Below the pieces are notes generated by a model. The model was not told the origin of the DNA, searched no databases, and worked only from the letters and a program-made list of their open reading frames with translations. A program made the position numbers and the translations under genes. A stretch of DNA of 64,000 nucleotides from Streptosporangium album (lineage in GTDB: Bacteria; Actinomycetota; Actinomycetes; Streptosporangiales; Streptosporangiaceae): contig NZ_JACHJU010000001.1 of the NCBI RefSeq assembly GCF_014203795.1, positions 3,100,001-3,164,000 of the forward strand. The letters are read 5' to 3'. Of the stretch, positions 41,401 through 49,787 are shown one piece after another (the stretch's first letter is position 1; each line of letters begins with the position of its first letter).

Positions 41401-41843
41401 CTGCTCGCCAGGTGCTCCGCCATGCGGTCGAAGAACTCGCTCCAGCCCGCCTTGGCCTGCTCGGCGTGCTCGGAGTCGGTGTTGACGCCGTACTGGTGGA
41501 AGCGCATGACCGTCGCGCCGTCCTGCTCCTCCAGCGTGAGCGTGACGACCGAGGCGGGGCCGTCGCCGGGGTTGTCGGGGTCGCCCGTGGTGAACACCAG
41601 CCGCCCGGGCGCGGCCACCTCGCGGTAGACGCCGTTCAACGTCACCTCGAAGCCCTCCTCGCCGACCATCGTGGCCTGCCAGGTCCCACCGGGCCTGGCG
41701 TCGAGAACGATCCGGTCGGCCGGGGTGGCGAAGATGCGCGGACCGAACCAGTGCGAGAAGCGCTTGGGCTCGGTCCAGGCCTCGTAGACCAGCTCACGGG
41801 GAGCGTCGAGGGTGCGGGTGATCTCGTACTCGGCGGTCGTCAT
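41397..41843 (-). CDS. AHSA1/SRPBCC domain protein
   Basis: A 148-residue START-like protein of the AHSA1 type, beginning MTTAEYEITRTLDAPRELVY, with EAWTEPKRFSHWFGP, DARPGGTWQATM and a C-terminal GWSEFFDRMAEHLA. These single-domain proteins bind hydrophobic ligands or chaperones. They are often encoded with an ArsR regulator, absent here, where an epoxide hydrolase remnant lies upstream instead. Its stop codon overlaps the AfsR-like gene convergently by 4 bp. Confidence 0.9.
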   Translation of the reverse strand: MTTAEYEITRTLDAPRELVYEAWTEPKRFSHWFGPRIFATPADRIVLDARPGGTWQATMVGEEGFEVTLNGVYREVAAPGRLVFTTGDPDNPGDGPASVVTLTLEEQDGATVMRFHQYGVNTDSEHAEQAKAGWSEFFDRMAEHLASS

Positions 41844-41959
41844 CGCTCTGCCCTCACAGGGTCCATGGTCGGTTTCGACGAGACCTACGATGCCGGGGAG
41901 CTCTTACGATCGGCTTCCCATGTCCTTAAGACCGCTGTCCTTGAGGCCGCTGTCCTCAA

Positions 41960-42073
41960 GACCGCGTCGGTCCACTCCTTGAACTTCTCGGTGATCCAGG
42001 CCAGCTGCCCGACGGGGGAGTCGTGCAGCCCGTAGGCCAGGGTCTGCGGGCGAGTGGACTGGATGGTGACACC
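41960..42073 (-). pseudogene. Epoxide hydrolase remnant
   Basis: The minus strand encodes GVTIQSTRPQTLAYGLHDSP, then VGQLAWITEKFKEWTDAV, a characteristic C-terminal segment of epoxide hydrolases (the Tyr/Asp/Trp-rich helix of the cap). Before and after it the sequence is unrelated. The frame ends at 41885 after a stretch built from 15-bp repeats (near 41920-41960, unit like AAGACCGCTGTCCTT). It is a small relic with no start codon. Confidence 0.65.
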
Positions 42074-42166
42074 GTGTGGGGCGAGGCGCCACCGGACCAG
42101 GAGGGAACAGATCGCGGCCGGCTCGGCAACAACAGGTGTCCTGATCCAGAGCCGAGAGGCCACAGC

Positions 42167-42766
42167 ATGAGCGAGACGAGCCGGGCAGAGGTCGATGACG
42201 CCTCTTTCATCGAACGGTCCCGGCACGATCCCGAGGTGTTCGCCGAGGTCTTCCGTCGGCACGCCCCGGATATCACGCGCTATGTCACCCGCAGGCTGGG
42301 GGACGACGCCGCCGAGGACGTGGTGGCCGAGACCTTCCTGGCGGCGTTCCGGCAGCGGGACGGCTACGACCTGTCACGCCGGAACGCGCGGCCGTGGCTG
42401 TACGGGATCGCGACCAACCTGATGCGCCAGCACCTGCGGACCGAGGTGCGGCAGCTACGTCTCGTGGAGCGCACCGGGGCCGACCCGGTGACGGCGTCGT
42501 TCACCGAGCGCAGCGACGAGCGGCTCAGCGCCGAGGCCTCCCGCCGGAGCCTGGCGGGCGCGCTGGCGGCGCTGCCCAAGGGGCACCGTGACGCGTTGCT
42601 GCTGGTGGCATGGGGCGGTCTCAGCTACTCGGAGACCTCCGAGGCACTGGGCATCCGCCTGGGAACCGTGCAGTCGCGCGTCAACCGAGCTCGAAAGAGA
42701 CTCCGCAGGGAACTCGGCGGGATCAATCCCATGACCACCGTTAGCGAGGAATCCGTCCATGAATGA
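42167..42766 (+). CDS. ECF RNA polymerase sigma factor
   Basis: A 199-residue ECF sigma factor. Region 2 is FAEVFRRHAPDITRYVTRRL, with the -10 recognition helix DDAAEDVVAETFLAAFRQRD (about 45-66) and NARPWLYGIATNLMRQHLR. Region 4 is ALAALPKGHRDALLLVAWGG, then LSYSETSEALGIRLGTVQSR. The downstream gene overlaps by 8 bp and encodes a CU044_5270-type membrane protein, the usual partner acting like an anti-sigma factor. Confidence 0.92.
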   Translation: MSETSRAEVDDASFIERSRHDPEVFAEVFRRHAPDITRYVTRRLGDDAAEDVVAETFLAAFRQRDGYDLSRRNARPWLYGIATNLMRQHLRTEVRQLRLVERTGADPVTASFTERSDERLSAEASRRSLAGALAALPKGHRDALLLVAWGGLSYSETSEALGIRLGTVQSRVNRARKRLRRELGGINPMTTVSEESVHE

Positions 42767-43790
42767 GATGACCCGGCTCGAGCGGTTCCGTTCCGAGATC
42801 CCACGGCCCGATCCGGCCGCCCTCCGGGCCCAGGAGGACCGGCTGCTGGCAGCCATCGCCGATCCGGCACCTGTCCGCCTCGAACGCGCCGGGATGCGCC
42901 CGCGCGCCGTACACCGCCTGAGGCTCAGCTTCGCGACGGGGCTGGCTGCCGCCGTGGTGACAGCCGGGGTCATGGTGGTCGCCGTCGATTCGGAGCCAGG
43001 CGCTCCGCCGGTTCTGCACACGATGCCGGTGAAGGTGGAGACGGTCCTCAACCGGGCTGCGGAGAATGTGAACATGTTCCCGGAGCTGTACCCGAAGCCC
43101 GGGCAGTTCCTGGTCTTCGAGTCACGGACGATGGATACCGTCGAGTCGAACGGCGCTGACGGCCACTCCCGTTTCCTGGCCCGGTCGAAGCGCAAAGTCT
43201 GGCTGCCCGTGGAAGGTGACTCGACGGGCGGGTTCATCGAGGGCGAAGGGCTTGCGCCCAGCGCTTACCCGGGCTGGCCGATTCCGCCCGAGGCGCGGGA
43301 GAACCTCGGCCGCAGCGGTCCGGAGAAGCTCGCCGACTTCGACGACCGCGCCGAGTACCTGCGTACGGACTACGCCTACCTGAGCCGTCTGCCCACCGAG
43401 CCGGCGAAGATGTACGAGCACCTCTACACCGGACTCACGCACGGTGCCGGTGCCGATGCCGATGCGTGGCAGCGGGTCGGGGGCATGCTCTCGGAGGCGT
43501 ATATGCCGGCAGCGCAGCGTGCCGCGCTGTTCCGGGCGGCAGCGGCCATCCCCGGCGTCACGACCGTCGGCGAGGCCGCCGACGCGGCGGGCCGTACGGG
43601 CGTCGCCGCGGCGAGGGTCGACCCGCTGCTCGGCATCCGGGAAGAGTACATCTTCGACCGGGAGACCTACCGGTACCTCGGTGTGCGGAGAGTCGTCACG
43701 GACGCCGGCCAGGCCAAGGCGCCGGTGGGGAGCGTGCTGACCTCCTCGGCACTGCTGAAGGTCTCGGTCGCCGATCAGGCCCCGCGGTGA
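42759..43790 (+). CDS. CU044_5270-family membrane protein, putative anti-sigma
   Basis: A 343-residue protein with an N-terminal cytoplasmic segment (MNEMTRLERFRSEIPRPDPA to about 65), one transmembrane helix (about 70-88, ATGLAAAVVTAGVMVVAVDS) and a large extracytoplasmic domain with MYEHLYTGLTHG and ARVDPLLGIREEYIFDRETY. This is the CU044_5270 layout found behind ECF sigma genes in actinomycetes. Anti-sigma action is inferred from position and topology. It overlaps the sigma gene by 8 bp. Confidence 0.85.
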   Translation: MNEMTRLERFRSEIPRPDPAALRAQEDRLLAAIADPAPVRLERAGMRPRAVHRLRLSFATGLAAAVVTAGVMVVAVDSEPGAPPVLHTMPVKVETVLNRAAENVNMFPELYPKPGQFLVFESRTMDTVESNGADGHSRFLARSKRKVWLPVEGDSTGGFIEGEGLAPSAYPGWPIPPEARENLGRSGPEKLADFDDRAEYLRTDYAYLSRLPTEPAKMYEHLYTGLTHGAGADADAWQRVGGMLSEAYMPAAQRAALFRAAAAIPGVTTVGEAADAAGRTGVAAARVDPLLGIREEYIFDRETYRYLGVRRVVTDAGQAKAPVGSVLTSSALLKVSVADQAPR

Positions 43791-43921
43791 GCGGGCACTG
43801 ACCGGCGCGGTCACGGATCAGCGACCCGGCGGGTCGGCCGAGTCCGTCCGGCAAGTGGCCGAGCGAGGCACGGGCCTCCTGCGGGGGCGTCCTTGCCTCC
43901 GGCCCGTCGGCGGCCGGCCGG

Positions 43922-44902
43922 TCACACCCCGGCCAGCACCAGGCTGAAGTCGCCGGTGGGGTCGGTGTAGTGGCGGAGCACCGCGAACCCGGCCGCGGCG
44001 AGCTCCCGCCGCAGGCCCTCGGGGCGGAACTTGGCGCTGATCTCGGTCCGCATCTCCTCCCCGTCGGCGAAGGAGACGGTCAGGCCGAGACCGTCGACCC
44101 GCACGTCCATGGCGCGGGTCGCGCGCAGCCGCATCTCGATCCAGTCGTTGCGCACGTCGTACAGCGCGATGTGCTCGAAGGCGTCCGGCTCGAAGTCGGC
44201 GTCCAGCTCCCGGTTGACCACGCGCAGGACGTTCCGGTTGAAGGCGGCGGTCACCCCGGCCGCGTCGTCGTAGGCCGCGACCAGCCGCCCGGTGTCCTTG
44301 ACCAGGTCGGCCCCGAGCAGGAAGGTGTCACCGGGCCGCAGGGTGGCGCGCAGCTCCTTGAGGAACACCTCGCGTGCCGCCGGATCGAGGTTGCCGATCG
44401 TGCCGCCGAGGAAGGCCACCATCCGCCGTCCCTGGCGGGGCAGCAGGGCCAGGTGGCGCTCGAAGTCGGCGCAGACCGCCCGCACGGTCAGGCCGGGATA
44501 GCGGGTGGTGAGCCGCCGTGCGGCGTCGCCCAGGGTGACCGCGTCGACGTCCACCGGCGTGTAGGTGCGCAGCGTCCCCGTCGCGGAGAGGGCGTCCAGC
44601 AGCAGGACGGTCTTCTCACTGGTCCCCGAGCCGAGCTCGACCAGGGTGTCCGCGCCGCTGCGTGCCGCGATGTCCAGGGCCTCCCTGCGCAGGATGGCCA
44701 GCTCGCGGCGGGTCGGATAATACTCCGGCAGGCAGGTGATCTGTGAGAACAGGTCACTGCCCGCCGCGTCGTAGAACCACTTGGGCGGCAGCCACTTGGG
44801 CGTCGACGTCAGCCCGGTGCGGACGTCGTGTTCGAGGGCCTGACGCAGGTAGTCGTGATCGAGATGGTTGACCAGGTGTACGGCTGACTGGCTGACGGAC
44901 AC
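43922..44902 (-). CDS. egtD: L-histidine N-alpha-methyltransferase (EgtD)
   Basis: A 326-residue SAM-dependent enzyme making hercynine from histidine, the first committed step of ergothioneine synthesis. Motifs are LPPKWFYDAAGSDLFSQITC, LPEYYPTRRELAIL, the SAM loop ELGSGTSEKTVLLL, FLGGTIGNLDPAARE and DNVLRVVNRELDADFEPDAF-type residues near 245. The start at GTG 44902 has AGGAGG just upstream. It follows egtC after 100 bp at the end of the egtABCD operon. Confidence 0.95.
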   Translation of the reverse strand: MSVSQSAVHLVNHLDHDYLRQALEHDVRTGLTSTPKWLPPKWFYDAAGSDLFSQITCLPEYYPTRRELAILRREALDIAARSGADTLVELGSGTSEKTVLLLDALSATGTLRTYTPVDVDAVTLGDAARRLTTRYPGLTVRAVCADFERHLALLPRQGRRMVAFLGGTIGNLDPAAREVFLKELRATLRPGDTFLLGADLVKDTGRLVAAYDDAAGVTAAFNRNVLRVVNRELDADFEPDAFEHIALYDVRNDWIEMRLRATRAMDVRVDGLGLTVSFADGEEMRTEISAKFRPEGLRRELAAAGFAVLRHYTDPTGDFSLVLAGV

Positions 44903-45002
44903 GGGTCCTCCTGGGTCGATGGGGCACGGGATCCTTCTCGCCCGGTGGCTCGCCGGCCCGTGCCCGGGGTGCTGTGTCTGCCGGTGATCTCGCTCCGCCC
45001 GC

Positions 45003-45707
45003 TCACAGCGGCTGGACGTGCACGCCGTCGGGCGAGGCGAGGACCAGGCTCCGCTCCGGTACGGCCTGCCAGCCGGACCGGTCGTCCAGCGGCTCGCTCG
45101 CCACGAGCACGCCGTCGTCGAGATGGAGAAAGAGCGTGTCGCCCCAGACGGTCGCCGCGATCGACGTGCCGTCACAGGCGAGCAGGTTCAGGCGGGCCTC
45201 GGGATCCTTCGTCCCGGCGTGGACGACGACCTCCGCCAGGGCGTCGCCGAGCGGATGGCCCGCGCGCCGCCGCGCGAACACCGCGGCGGCGACCCATGCC
45301 GAGTCGCAGGGACTCTCCGCCTCGTCGGCGAGTTCCCGCACCGCCTCCCGCGCGACGCGGCCGTTGTGGCTGAGCAGCCACGGCCCGTCGGCGAACGGAG
45401 CGGTCGCCGCCTCCTCGATCGGCATGCCGACGGTCGCCGACCGTACGGCGGCCAGCAGACAGCCCGAACGGGCGATCCGGGCGAGGCCTGGCAGGTTGGC
45501 GTCCGCCCAGATGGGGACCGTACGGCGGTAGCGGACGGGTTCCGCTCCGGTGGAGTCGTACCAGCCGACTCCGAAACCATCGGCGTTGACCGTGCCGTAA
45601 CGCTGCAGGCGCGGGGCGTAGGACTGCCGGAGCAGGCCGTACTCGGGTTCCTGGATCAGTGAGGCGAGACTGCGGGGCGCGCCCAGCCAGGCTGCGTGAC
45701 GGCACAT
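45003..45707 (-). CDS. egtC: Gamma-glutamyl-hercynylcysteine sulfoxide hydrolase (EgtC)
   Basis: A 234-residue class II glutamine-amidotransferase-fold amidase. The N-terminus MCRHAAWLGAP gives Cys2 as catalytic nucleophile after Met removal, followed by NADGFGVGWYD and PWLLSHNGRVA (oxyanion/Gly-rich loops). It removes glutamate from the EgtB product. The start is adjacent to the egtB stop (45708), so translation is coupled. Confidence 0.93.
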   Translation of the reverse strand: MCRHAAWLGAPRSLASLIQEPEYGLLRQSYAPRLQRYGTVNADGFGVGWYDSTGAEPVRYRRTVPIWADANLPGLARIARSGCLLAAVRSATVGMPIEEAATAPFADGPWLLSHNGRVAREAVRELADEAESPCDSAWVAAAVFARRRAGHPLGDALAEVVVHAGTKDPEARLNLLACDGTSIAATVWGDTLFLHLDDGVLVASEPLDDRSGWQAVPERSLVLASPDGVHVQPL

Positions 45708-47009
45708 CTATACCTCCTCCGGGGAGGCGGAGCGGGCGCAGCGGAAGCCGGAGAAGATCTGCCGGCGGATCGGGTGGTCCCAGTTCCTGAACGTCGTGCG
45801 GACCGCGGCCGGATCGGCCGCCCAGGACCCGCCCCGGAGCACCCGGTAGTCCTTGCCGAAGAAGACCTCGCTGTACTCGCGGTAGGGGAAGCTGCGGAAA
45901 CCGGGATAGGGCAGGAACACCGAGTCGGTCCACTCCCACACGTCCCCGATCATCTGCTCGGCGCCGTAGGGGCTCGCCCCGGCGGGGAAGGCGCCGAGTG
46001 GAGCGGGCCGTGCCGCCCGGTGCCCGAGGTTCGCCAGGTCGGGCCGGGGCCCGTCGTCACCCCACGGGTACGTCCGCGACCGTCCGGTCGCCGCGTCCCA
46101 CCCGCATGCCTTCTCCCACTCGGCCTCGGTGGGCAGCCGTCTGCCGGCCCAGCGGGCGTAGGCGTCGGCCTCGTACCAGCACACGTGCTGGACGGGCTCC
46201 TCCATGGGCACCGGTTCGGGCCGGCCGAAGCGGGTGCGCCACCAGGTCCCGCCCTCCCTGGTCCAGAACAGCGGGGCGGAGGCGTGGCTCTCCTGCCGCC
46301 ACAGCCAGCCCTCCGGGGCCCACCAGTGTGGATCGTCGTAGCCGCCGTCCTCGACGAAGGCGGCGTAGGCGTCGTTGCCGACCGGGAACCGGTCGATCCA
46401 GTAGCCGGGCAGATGGACCCGGTAGGCGGGGCGCTCGTTGTCGTAGGCCCAGGGCTGAACGTCGGTGCCCATCAGGAAGGAACCCGCGGGGACGAACACC
46501 TCCTCGTCACCGGTGGCCCTGCCGGGAGGCAGGACGCCGTCGCGGACCAGGCCGGGCTCCTTCGACAGCTGCAGGGTGGCGAGCATCGTCTCGTCGTGCT
46601 GGTGCTCGTGCTGGATCACCAGGCCGAAGACGAAGCCGTCCCGATGGAGCGGGTCGGGGCCGTGCAGGTCGATCGTGTCGAGGACGTCCAGCGCCCGGCC
46701 GCGCACGCCCTCGATGTAGCGGCGTGCCTCGTCCGGGCCCAGTATGGGCAGGCTCGGGCGATTCTTGCGGGGGTGCTTGAACGCGTCGTACAGGTCGTCC
46801 ATCTCGGGCCGGAGCGGGGTGATCCCGCCCGCCTCCCGCAGCACCCACAGCTCCTCGTAGTTGCCCACGTGCGCCAGATCCCACACCAGCGGTGACATCA
46901 GCGGCGAGTGCTGCCTGACCAGCAGGTCGTCCTCGGTGTCGGTGTAGGCCAGCGACCGGTTCCGCACCGCGACCAGCTCGGCGGCGATCTGCTCCTTGAA
47001 GTCGTTCAT
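45708..47009 (-). CDS. egtB: Hercynine oxygenase / sulfoxide synthase (EgtB)
   Basis: A 433-residue non-haem iron enzyme joining gamma-glutamylcysteine to hercynine with O2. The N-terminal DinB-like domain holds the iron ligands LAHVGNYEELW and the HX3HXE motif in IQHEHQHDETM. The C-terminal FGE-sulfatase domain has VFVPAGSFLMGTD, RLPTEAEWEKACGWD, GDVWEWTDSVFLPYPG and LRGGSWA. Start ATG 47009 overlaps the egtA stop (ATGA). Confidence 0.95.
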   Translation of the reverse strand: MNDFKEQIAAELVAVRNRSLAYTDTEDDLLVRQHSPLMSPLVWDLAHVGNYEELWVLREAGGITPLRPEMDDLYDAFKHPRKNRPSLPILGPDEARRYIEGVRGRALDVLDTIDLHGPDPLHRDGFVFGLVIQHEHQHDETMLATLQLSKEPGLVRDGVLPPGRATGDEEVFVPAGSFLMGTDVQPWAYDNERPAYRVHLPGYWIDRFPVGNDAYAAFVEDGGYDDPHWWAPEGWLWRQESHASAPLFWTREGGTWWRTRFGRPEPVPMEEPVQHVCWYEADAYARWAGRRLPTEAEWEKACGWDAATGRSRTYPWGDDGPRPDLANLGHRAARPAPLGAFPAGASPYGAEQMIGDVWEWTDSVFLPYPGFRSFPYREYSEVFFGKDYRVLRGGSWAADPAAVRTTFRNWDHPIRRQIFSGFRCARSASPEEV

Positions 47010-48232
47010 TCTTGTCCTTCCTCGGTCAACCAGGCCGACAGGCGCCGCGCCGGCCCTTTCACCAGATCCAGCAGGTCCAGGGCCGGAGGACGGCCGGACG
47101 TCACGTGACGGTCGGCGAACGCGGCCACCTCGCGGGCCAGGGCCGGAGGCATCCCCAGGCGGGGCATCGCGGTCAGGGCGGCCCGGAAGCAGGTCTCGGC
47201 GGCCCTCCGCAGCCGGGGGTCCGCCAGGCCGTGACGCGCCGCCTGCGGCCACATCGCCGCGCACGGTTCGACCGCGGCCATCGCCGCGTCCGCCGCACGG
47301 TCGTCCATCACGAGGGCGTGGGTCACCGCCACGCACACCGGCCAGCTCGCCGGGTGCTGGGCGTCGAGGTAACGGATCTCCAGCCAGCCGCGTGGCCGGA
47401 CCGGAGGGAAGATCGTCGTGGCGTGGTAGGCCAGGTCCACCACGGTCAGCGGGCGCGCGGGCGCGGTCAGCCAGTCGCGGAAGGTCGAGCCGTCGCGGAT
47501 GACACGGCACCGCTCCCCGTCCTCGCGCACGAGCATCAGCCGGGCGTCGAGCAGATACGCGGCCCAGGCCGCGGCCGGGTCTCCGGACGCCGGGATGGGC
47601 GCCGTCCGGGTGCGGTCGAGGTTCTCCCACACCGCCTGGCGGCCCGACATCCACCCGCACGGCCGGCCCTCGCTGAGCGACGAGTTGGCGAAGGCCGCCG
47701 TCAGGACGGGCCCCAGCAGGTGCGCGCGCTCCCACCGCACCGCGGGTTTCTCTCCCAGGTCCAGGTTGACCTGGATCGACGCCGTCGAGCACATCATCAG
47801 CGCCCCGTACGGCATGCCGAGGAACGCGGACATCGCCTCGTAGCGGGGCAGGCGTAGCTGCCGCCGCGCCGGCCGTAGCGGGTCGAGGCCCACCCCGGCC
47901 AGCACCAGGCCCGCCTTCCGCAGGGCCGTGCGCGCCGCCTCGACGTCGGCGGCGAGGAGGGCGATCGCGTCCGGCAGCGATCCGGCCGGACCGGAGAGTT
48001 CAAGCTGGCCGCCCGGCTCGAAGGTCACCCGGCTCCCGCCGGGCAGCGGTGGCAGGGCGTCGGCGGTCCTGGCCACCGGGACCTGACGGCCGGGATCCCC
48101 TCGGTCGAAGACCAGGAACTCCAACTCGACTCCCACCTGATCCCCGGTGGAGCCGAGGAAGCAGCCTCGGGCGAACTCCTCCACGTCCGAGGCGTCCCGG
48201 ACCAGGGTCTCCTCGGCGGCCAGGTCGGTCAT
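47006..48232 (-). CDS. egtA: Glutamate-cysteine ligase (EgtA)
   Basis: A 408-residue GCS2-type ligase making gamma-glutamylcysteine for EgtB. Visible blocks are GDQVGVELEFLVFD, SRVTFEPGGQLELSGP, MMCSTASIQVNLDLGE and TIFPPVRPRGWLEIRYLDAQ. It is the first gene of the minus-strand operon egtABCD. The upstream gap shared with a divergent zinc-finger gene holds mirrored TGTAACG boxes. Confidence 0.93.
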   Translation of the reverse strand: MTDLAAEETLVRDASDVEEFARGCFLGSTGDQVGVELEFLVFDRGDPGRQVPVARTADALPPLPGGSRVTFEPGGQLELSGPAGSLPDAIALLAADVEAARTALRKAGLVLAGVGLDPLRPARRQLRLPRYEAMSAFLGMPYGALMMCSTASIQVNLDLGEKPAVRWERAHLLGPVLTAAFANSSLSEGRPCGWMSGRQAVWENLDRTRTAPIPASGDPAAAWAAYLLDARLMLVREDGERCRVIRDGSTFRDWLTAPARPLTVVDLAYHATTIFPPVRPRGWLEIRYLDAQHPASWPVCVAVTHALVMDDRAADAAMAAVEPCAAMWPQAARHGLADPRLRRAAETCFRAALTAMPRLGMPPALAREVAAFADRHVTSGRPPALDLLDLVKGPARRLSAWLTEEGQE

Positions 48233-48286
48233 CGCGCCCCCTTCGCCCAGATGTGTACGGATCTATAGACCCGCGAGTCCCGCGAG

Positions 48287-48312
48287 CGTTACAGCGGGGG
48301 GCGGGTGTAACG
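48287..48312. promoter_or_regulatory. Mirrored TGTAACG boxes between egtA and a zinc-finger gene
   Basis: CGTTACA (48287-48293) and TGTAACG (48306-48312) form a 7-bp inverted repeat with a 12-base spacer. Read outward, each is TGTAACG, similar to -35 elements of some ECF sigma factors; TCTATAG lies about 16 bp beyond it on the egtA side. It may be two divergent promoters or a regulator dyad. Confidence 0.4.
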
Positions 48313-48357
48313 GATCGATCCGCGGACGGCACTACGCCGTATGGGACACGGGTGGGG

Positions 48358-48642
48358 ATGATGCGAGCCGGAGCGCGACGGGGGCGATCGGCCGGCTGTC
48401 ATGAGGCTGTGGAGCTCGTCACGGACTACCTCGAAGGGGCGCTGCCCGCCGGTCGGCGGCGATGCCTCGAAGGCCATCTGGCCGCATGCGCCGGGTGCGC
48501 CGTCCATCTGGAACAGATCCGGGTGACGGTCTGGATCCTTGGCTGCCTCGGGGCCGGCGCCATACCGGATCGGGCCCTCAGCAGGCTGTGCGGGGCCTTC
48601 CTCGGCTCAGGGGTGTCGCCGTTCCCTGAAGGCGGTCAGTAG
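48358..48642 (+). CDS. Zinc-finger (zf-HC2) anti-sigma-like protein
   Basis: A 94-residue protein with the HC2 zinc-binding pattern of ZAS anti-sigma factors: CHEAVELVTDYLEGALPAGR, then RRCLEGHLAACAGCAVHLEQ, where His-x3-Cys-x2-Cys plus an upstream Cys/His bind zinc. There is no obvious membrane segment. A second ATG at 48361 is equally possible. It is convergent with a similar gene at 48607 (overlap 36 bp) and probably arose by duplication. No sigma gene is directly attached on its own strand. Confidence 0.75.
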   Translation: MMRAGARRGRSAGCHEAVELVTDYLEGALPAGRRRCLEGHLAACAGCAVHLEQIRVTVWILGCLGAGAIPDRALSRLCGAFLGSGVSPFPEGGQ

Positions 48643-48888
48643 CCGCTCGCGCATGTCGCCGGGCAGGCCCTGGGGCCGCAGCTCGCCGAGGGCGACGACG
48701 GTGGTGCGGGACTGGGCGAGGTGGCGCGCGCAGCCCTCGCAGGCGACGAGGTGTTCCTCGAACCGGTCGCGGGTGAGCTCGTCGAGCTCGTCCTCCAGGT
48801 AGGCGGTGACGAGCTCCACCGACTCGTCGCAGCTGAACCGCTTCACGACGCTGACCGCCTTACCGTCTCGATCCTGCACTGATTCCAC
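48607..48888 (-). CDS. Zinc-finger anti-sigma factor
   Basis: A 93-residue ZAS-type protein. The zinc site is CDESVELVTAYLEDELDELT, then RDRFEEHLVACEGCARHLAQ (HxxxCxxC). The GTG start at 48888 overlaps the stop of the sigma gene by one base, so synthesis is coupled to its target. Such small cytoplasmic ZAS proteins hold ECF sigma factors inactive and may release them on thiol oxidation. Proximity to ergothioneine genes makes a redox role attractive but unproven. Confidence 0.85.
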   Translation of the reverse strand: MESVQDRDGKAVSVVKRFSCDESVELVTAYLEDELDELTRDRFEEHLVACEGCARHLAQSRTTVVALGELRPQGLPGDMRERLLTAFRERRHP

Positions 48889-49538
48889 TACGCCGACCGC
48901 CTCGCCGTCTCGAAATATTCCTCCAGCCGCCCGCGTACCGACGCGCGGGCGCGGTGCAGCAGGACACGCTGGTTGGCCGCGGAGATCTCCATGATCTCGC
49001 AGACCTCCTCGGACGTGCACCCCTCGACATCGCGGAGGGTGATCACCGCCCGCTGCCTGGGCGGCAGCTCGGCCAGGGCCGCCGCGATCCGGCCGCGCAC
49101 CTCCGCGGCGAGCACTTCGCCCTCCGGAGTCGGCCAGGCGGCGGGGAGCTCCTTCCAGTGCCCGGGAAGGGGGTCGCCCGCGCCCTGGAAGCGTGAACGG
49201 TCGACCGTCGGTCTCTCCTGCTCGAAGACGCTGCTCCACGGGACCGTGCGGTTCTCCCGCACGCCCTGCTTCTTGGCCGTGTTGACCAGGATCCGGTAGA
49301 CCCAGGTCTTGACCGACGAGCGGCCCTCGAAGCCGTCGATCCCCCGGATCACCGCCAGCCAGGTGTCCTGGACGATCTCCTCCGCCGAGTCGTTGGTGGA
49401 CACGTGCGAACGCGCCAGCCAGAGCATCCCCCGAGACCAGGTGTCCAGCAGCGCCGCGAACATCGTTTCGTCCCCGGCGCGCAGCGCCGCGACGACGACA
49501 TCGTCCGGGGGCAGTCCACCGCCCGGCAAGGGCTCCAC
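48888..49538 (-). CDS. ECF RNA polymerase sigma factor
   Basis: A 216-residue ECF sigma factor. The GTG at 49538 is chosen because AGGAGGAG lies eight bases upstream, although the frame is open further. Region 2 is AALLDTWSRGMLWLARSHVS, then NDSAEEIVQDTWLAVIRGID and SVKTWVYRILVNTAKKQG. Region 4 is ALAELPPRQRAVITLRDVEG, then CTSEEVCEIMEISAANQRVL. It is encoded with a ZAS anti-sigma factor, as in redox-responsive ECF systems. Confidence 0.9.
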   Translation of the reverse strand: MEPLPGGGLPPDDVVVAALRAGDETMFAALLDTWSRGMLWLARSHVSTNDSAEEIVQDTWLAVIRGIDGFEGRSSVKTWVYRILVNTAKKQGVRENRTVPWSSVFEQERPTVDRSRFQGAGDPLPGHWKELPAAWPTPEGEVLAAEVRGRIAAALAELPPRQRAVITLRDVEGCTSEEVCEIMEISAANQRVLLHRARASVRGRLEEYFETARRSA

Positions 49539-49728
49539 GATCGTCTCCTCCTGGTCGGGCCTCTGGAACCTGCTGAGAAGTGCTTGCGGAGCGAGGCCGG
49601 TACGCAGAAGAGAAGATTCCCGCCCGGAACCGGACCGACACCTCTCCCACCCGGCGGGTGGAGCCGGGTTGTTCGCACCGGTGTTCCAGGAGATTCCGGC
49701 GTGGTCGGGGGCATGCGCCATCCTTTTG

Positions 49729-49784
49729 TTTCCGCTATGGAAAGCTGTGTGTTGACGTATCGGAAAGTAAATGGCAGACTTTCC
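49729..49784. promoter_or_regulatory. Double GGAAA/TTTCC dyad operator
   Basis: TTTCC-GCTAT-GGAAA (49729-49743) and GGAAAGT-N9-ACTTTCC (49762-49784) are two dyads sharing the GGAAA half-site, with TTGACG (49752-49757) between them. They end four bases before the start codon at 49788. The winged-helix regulator encoded second in the operon is the natural candidate to bind. Confidence 0.55.
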
Positions 49785-49787
49785 TAC

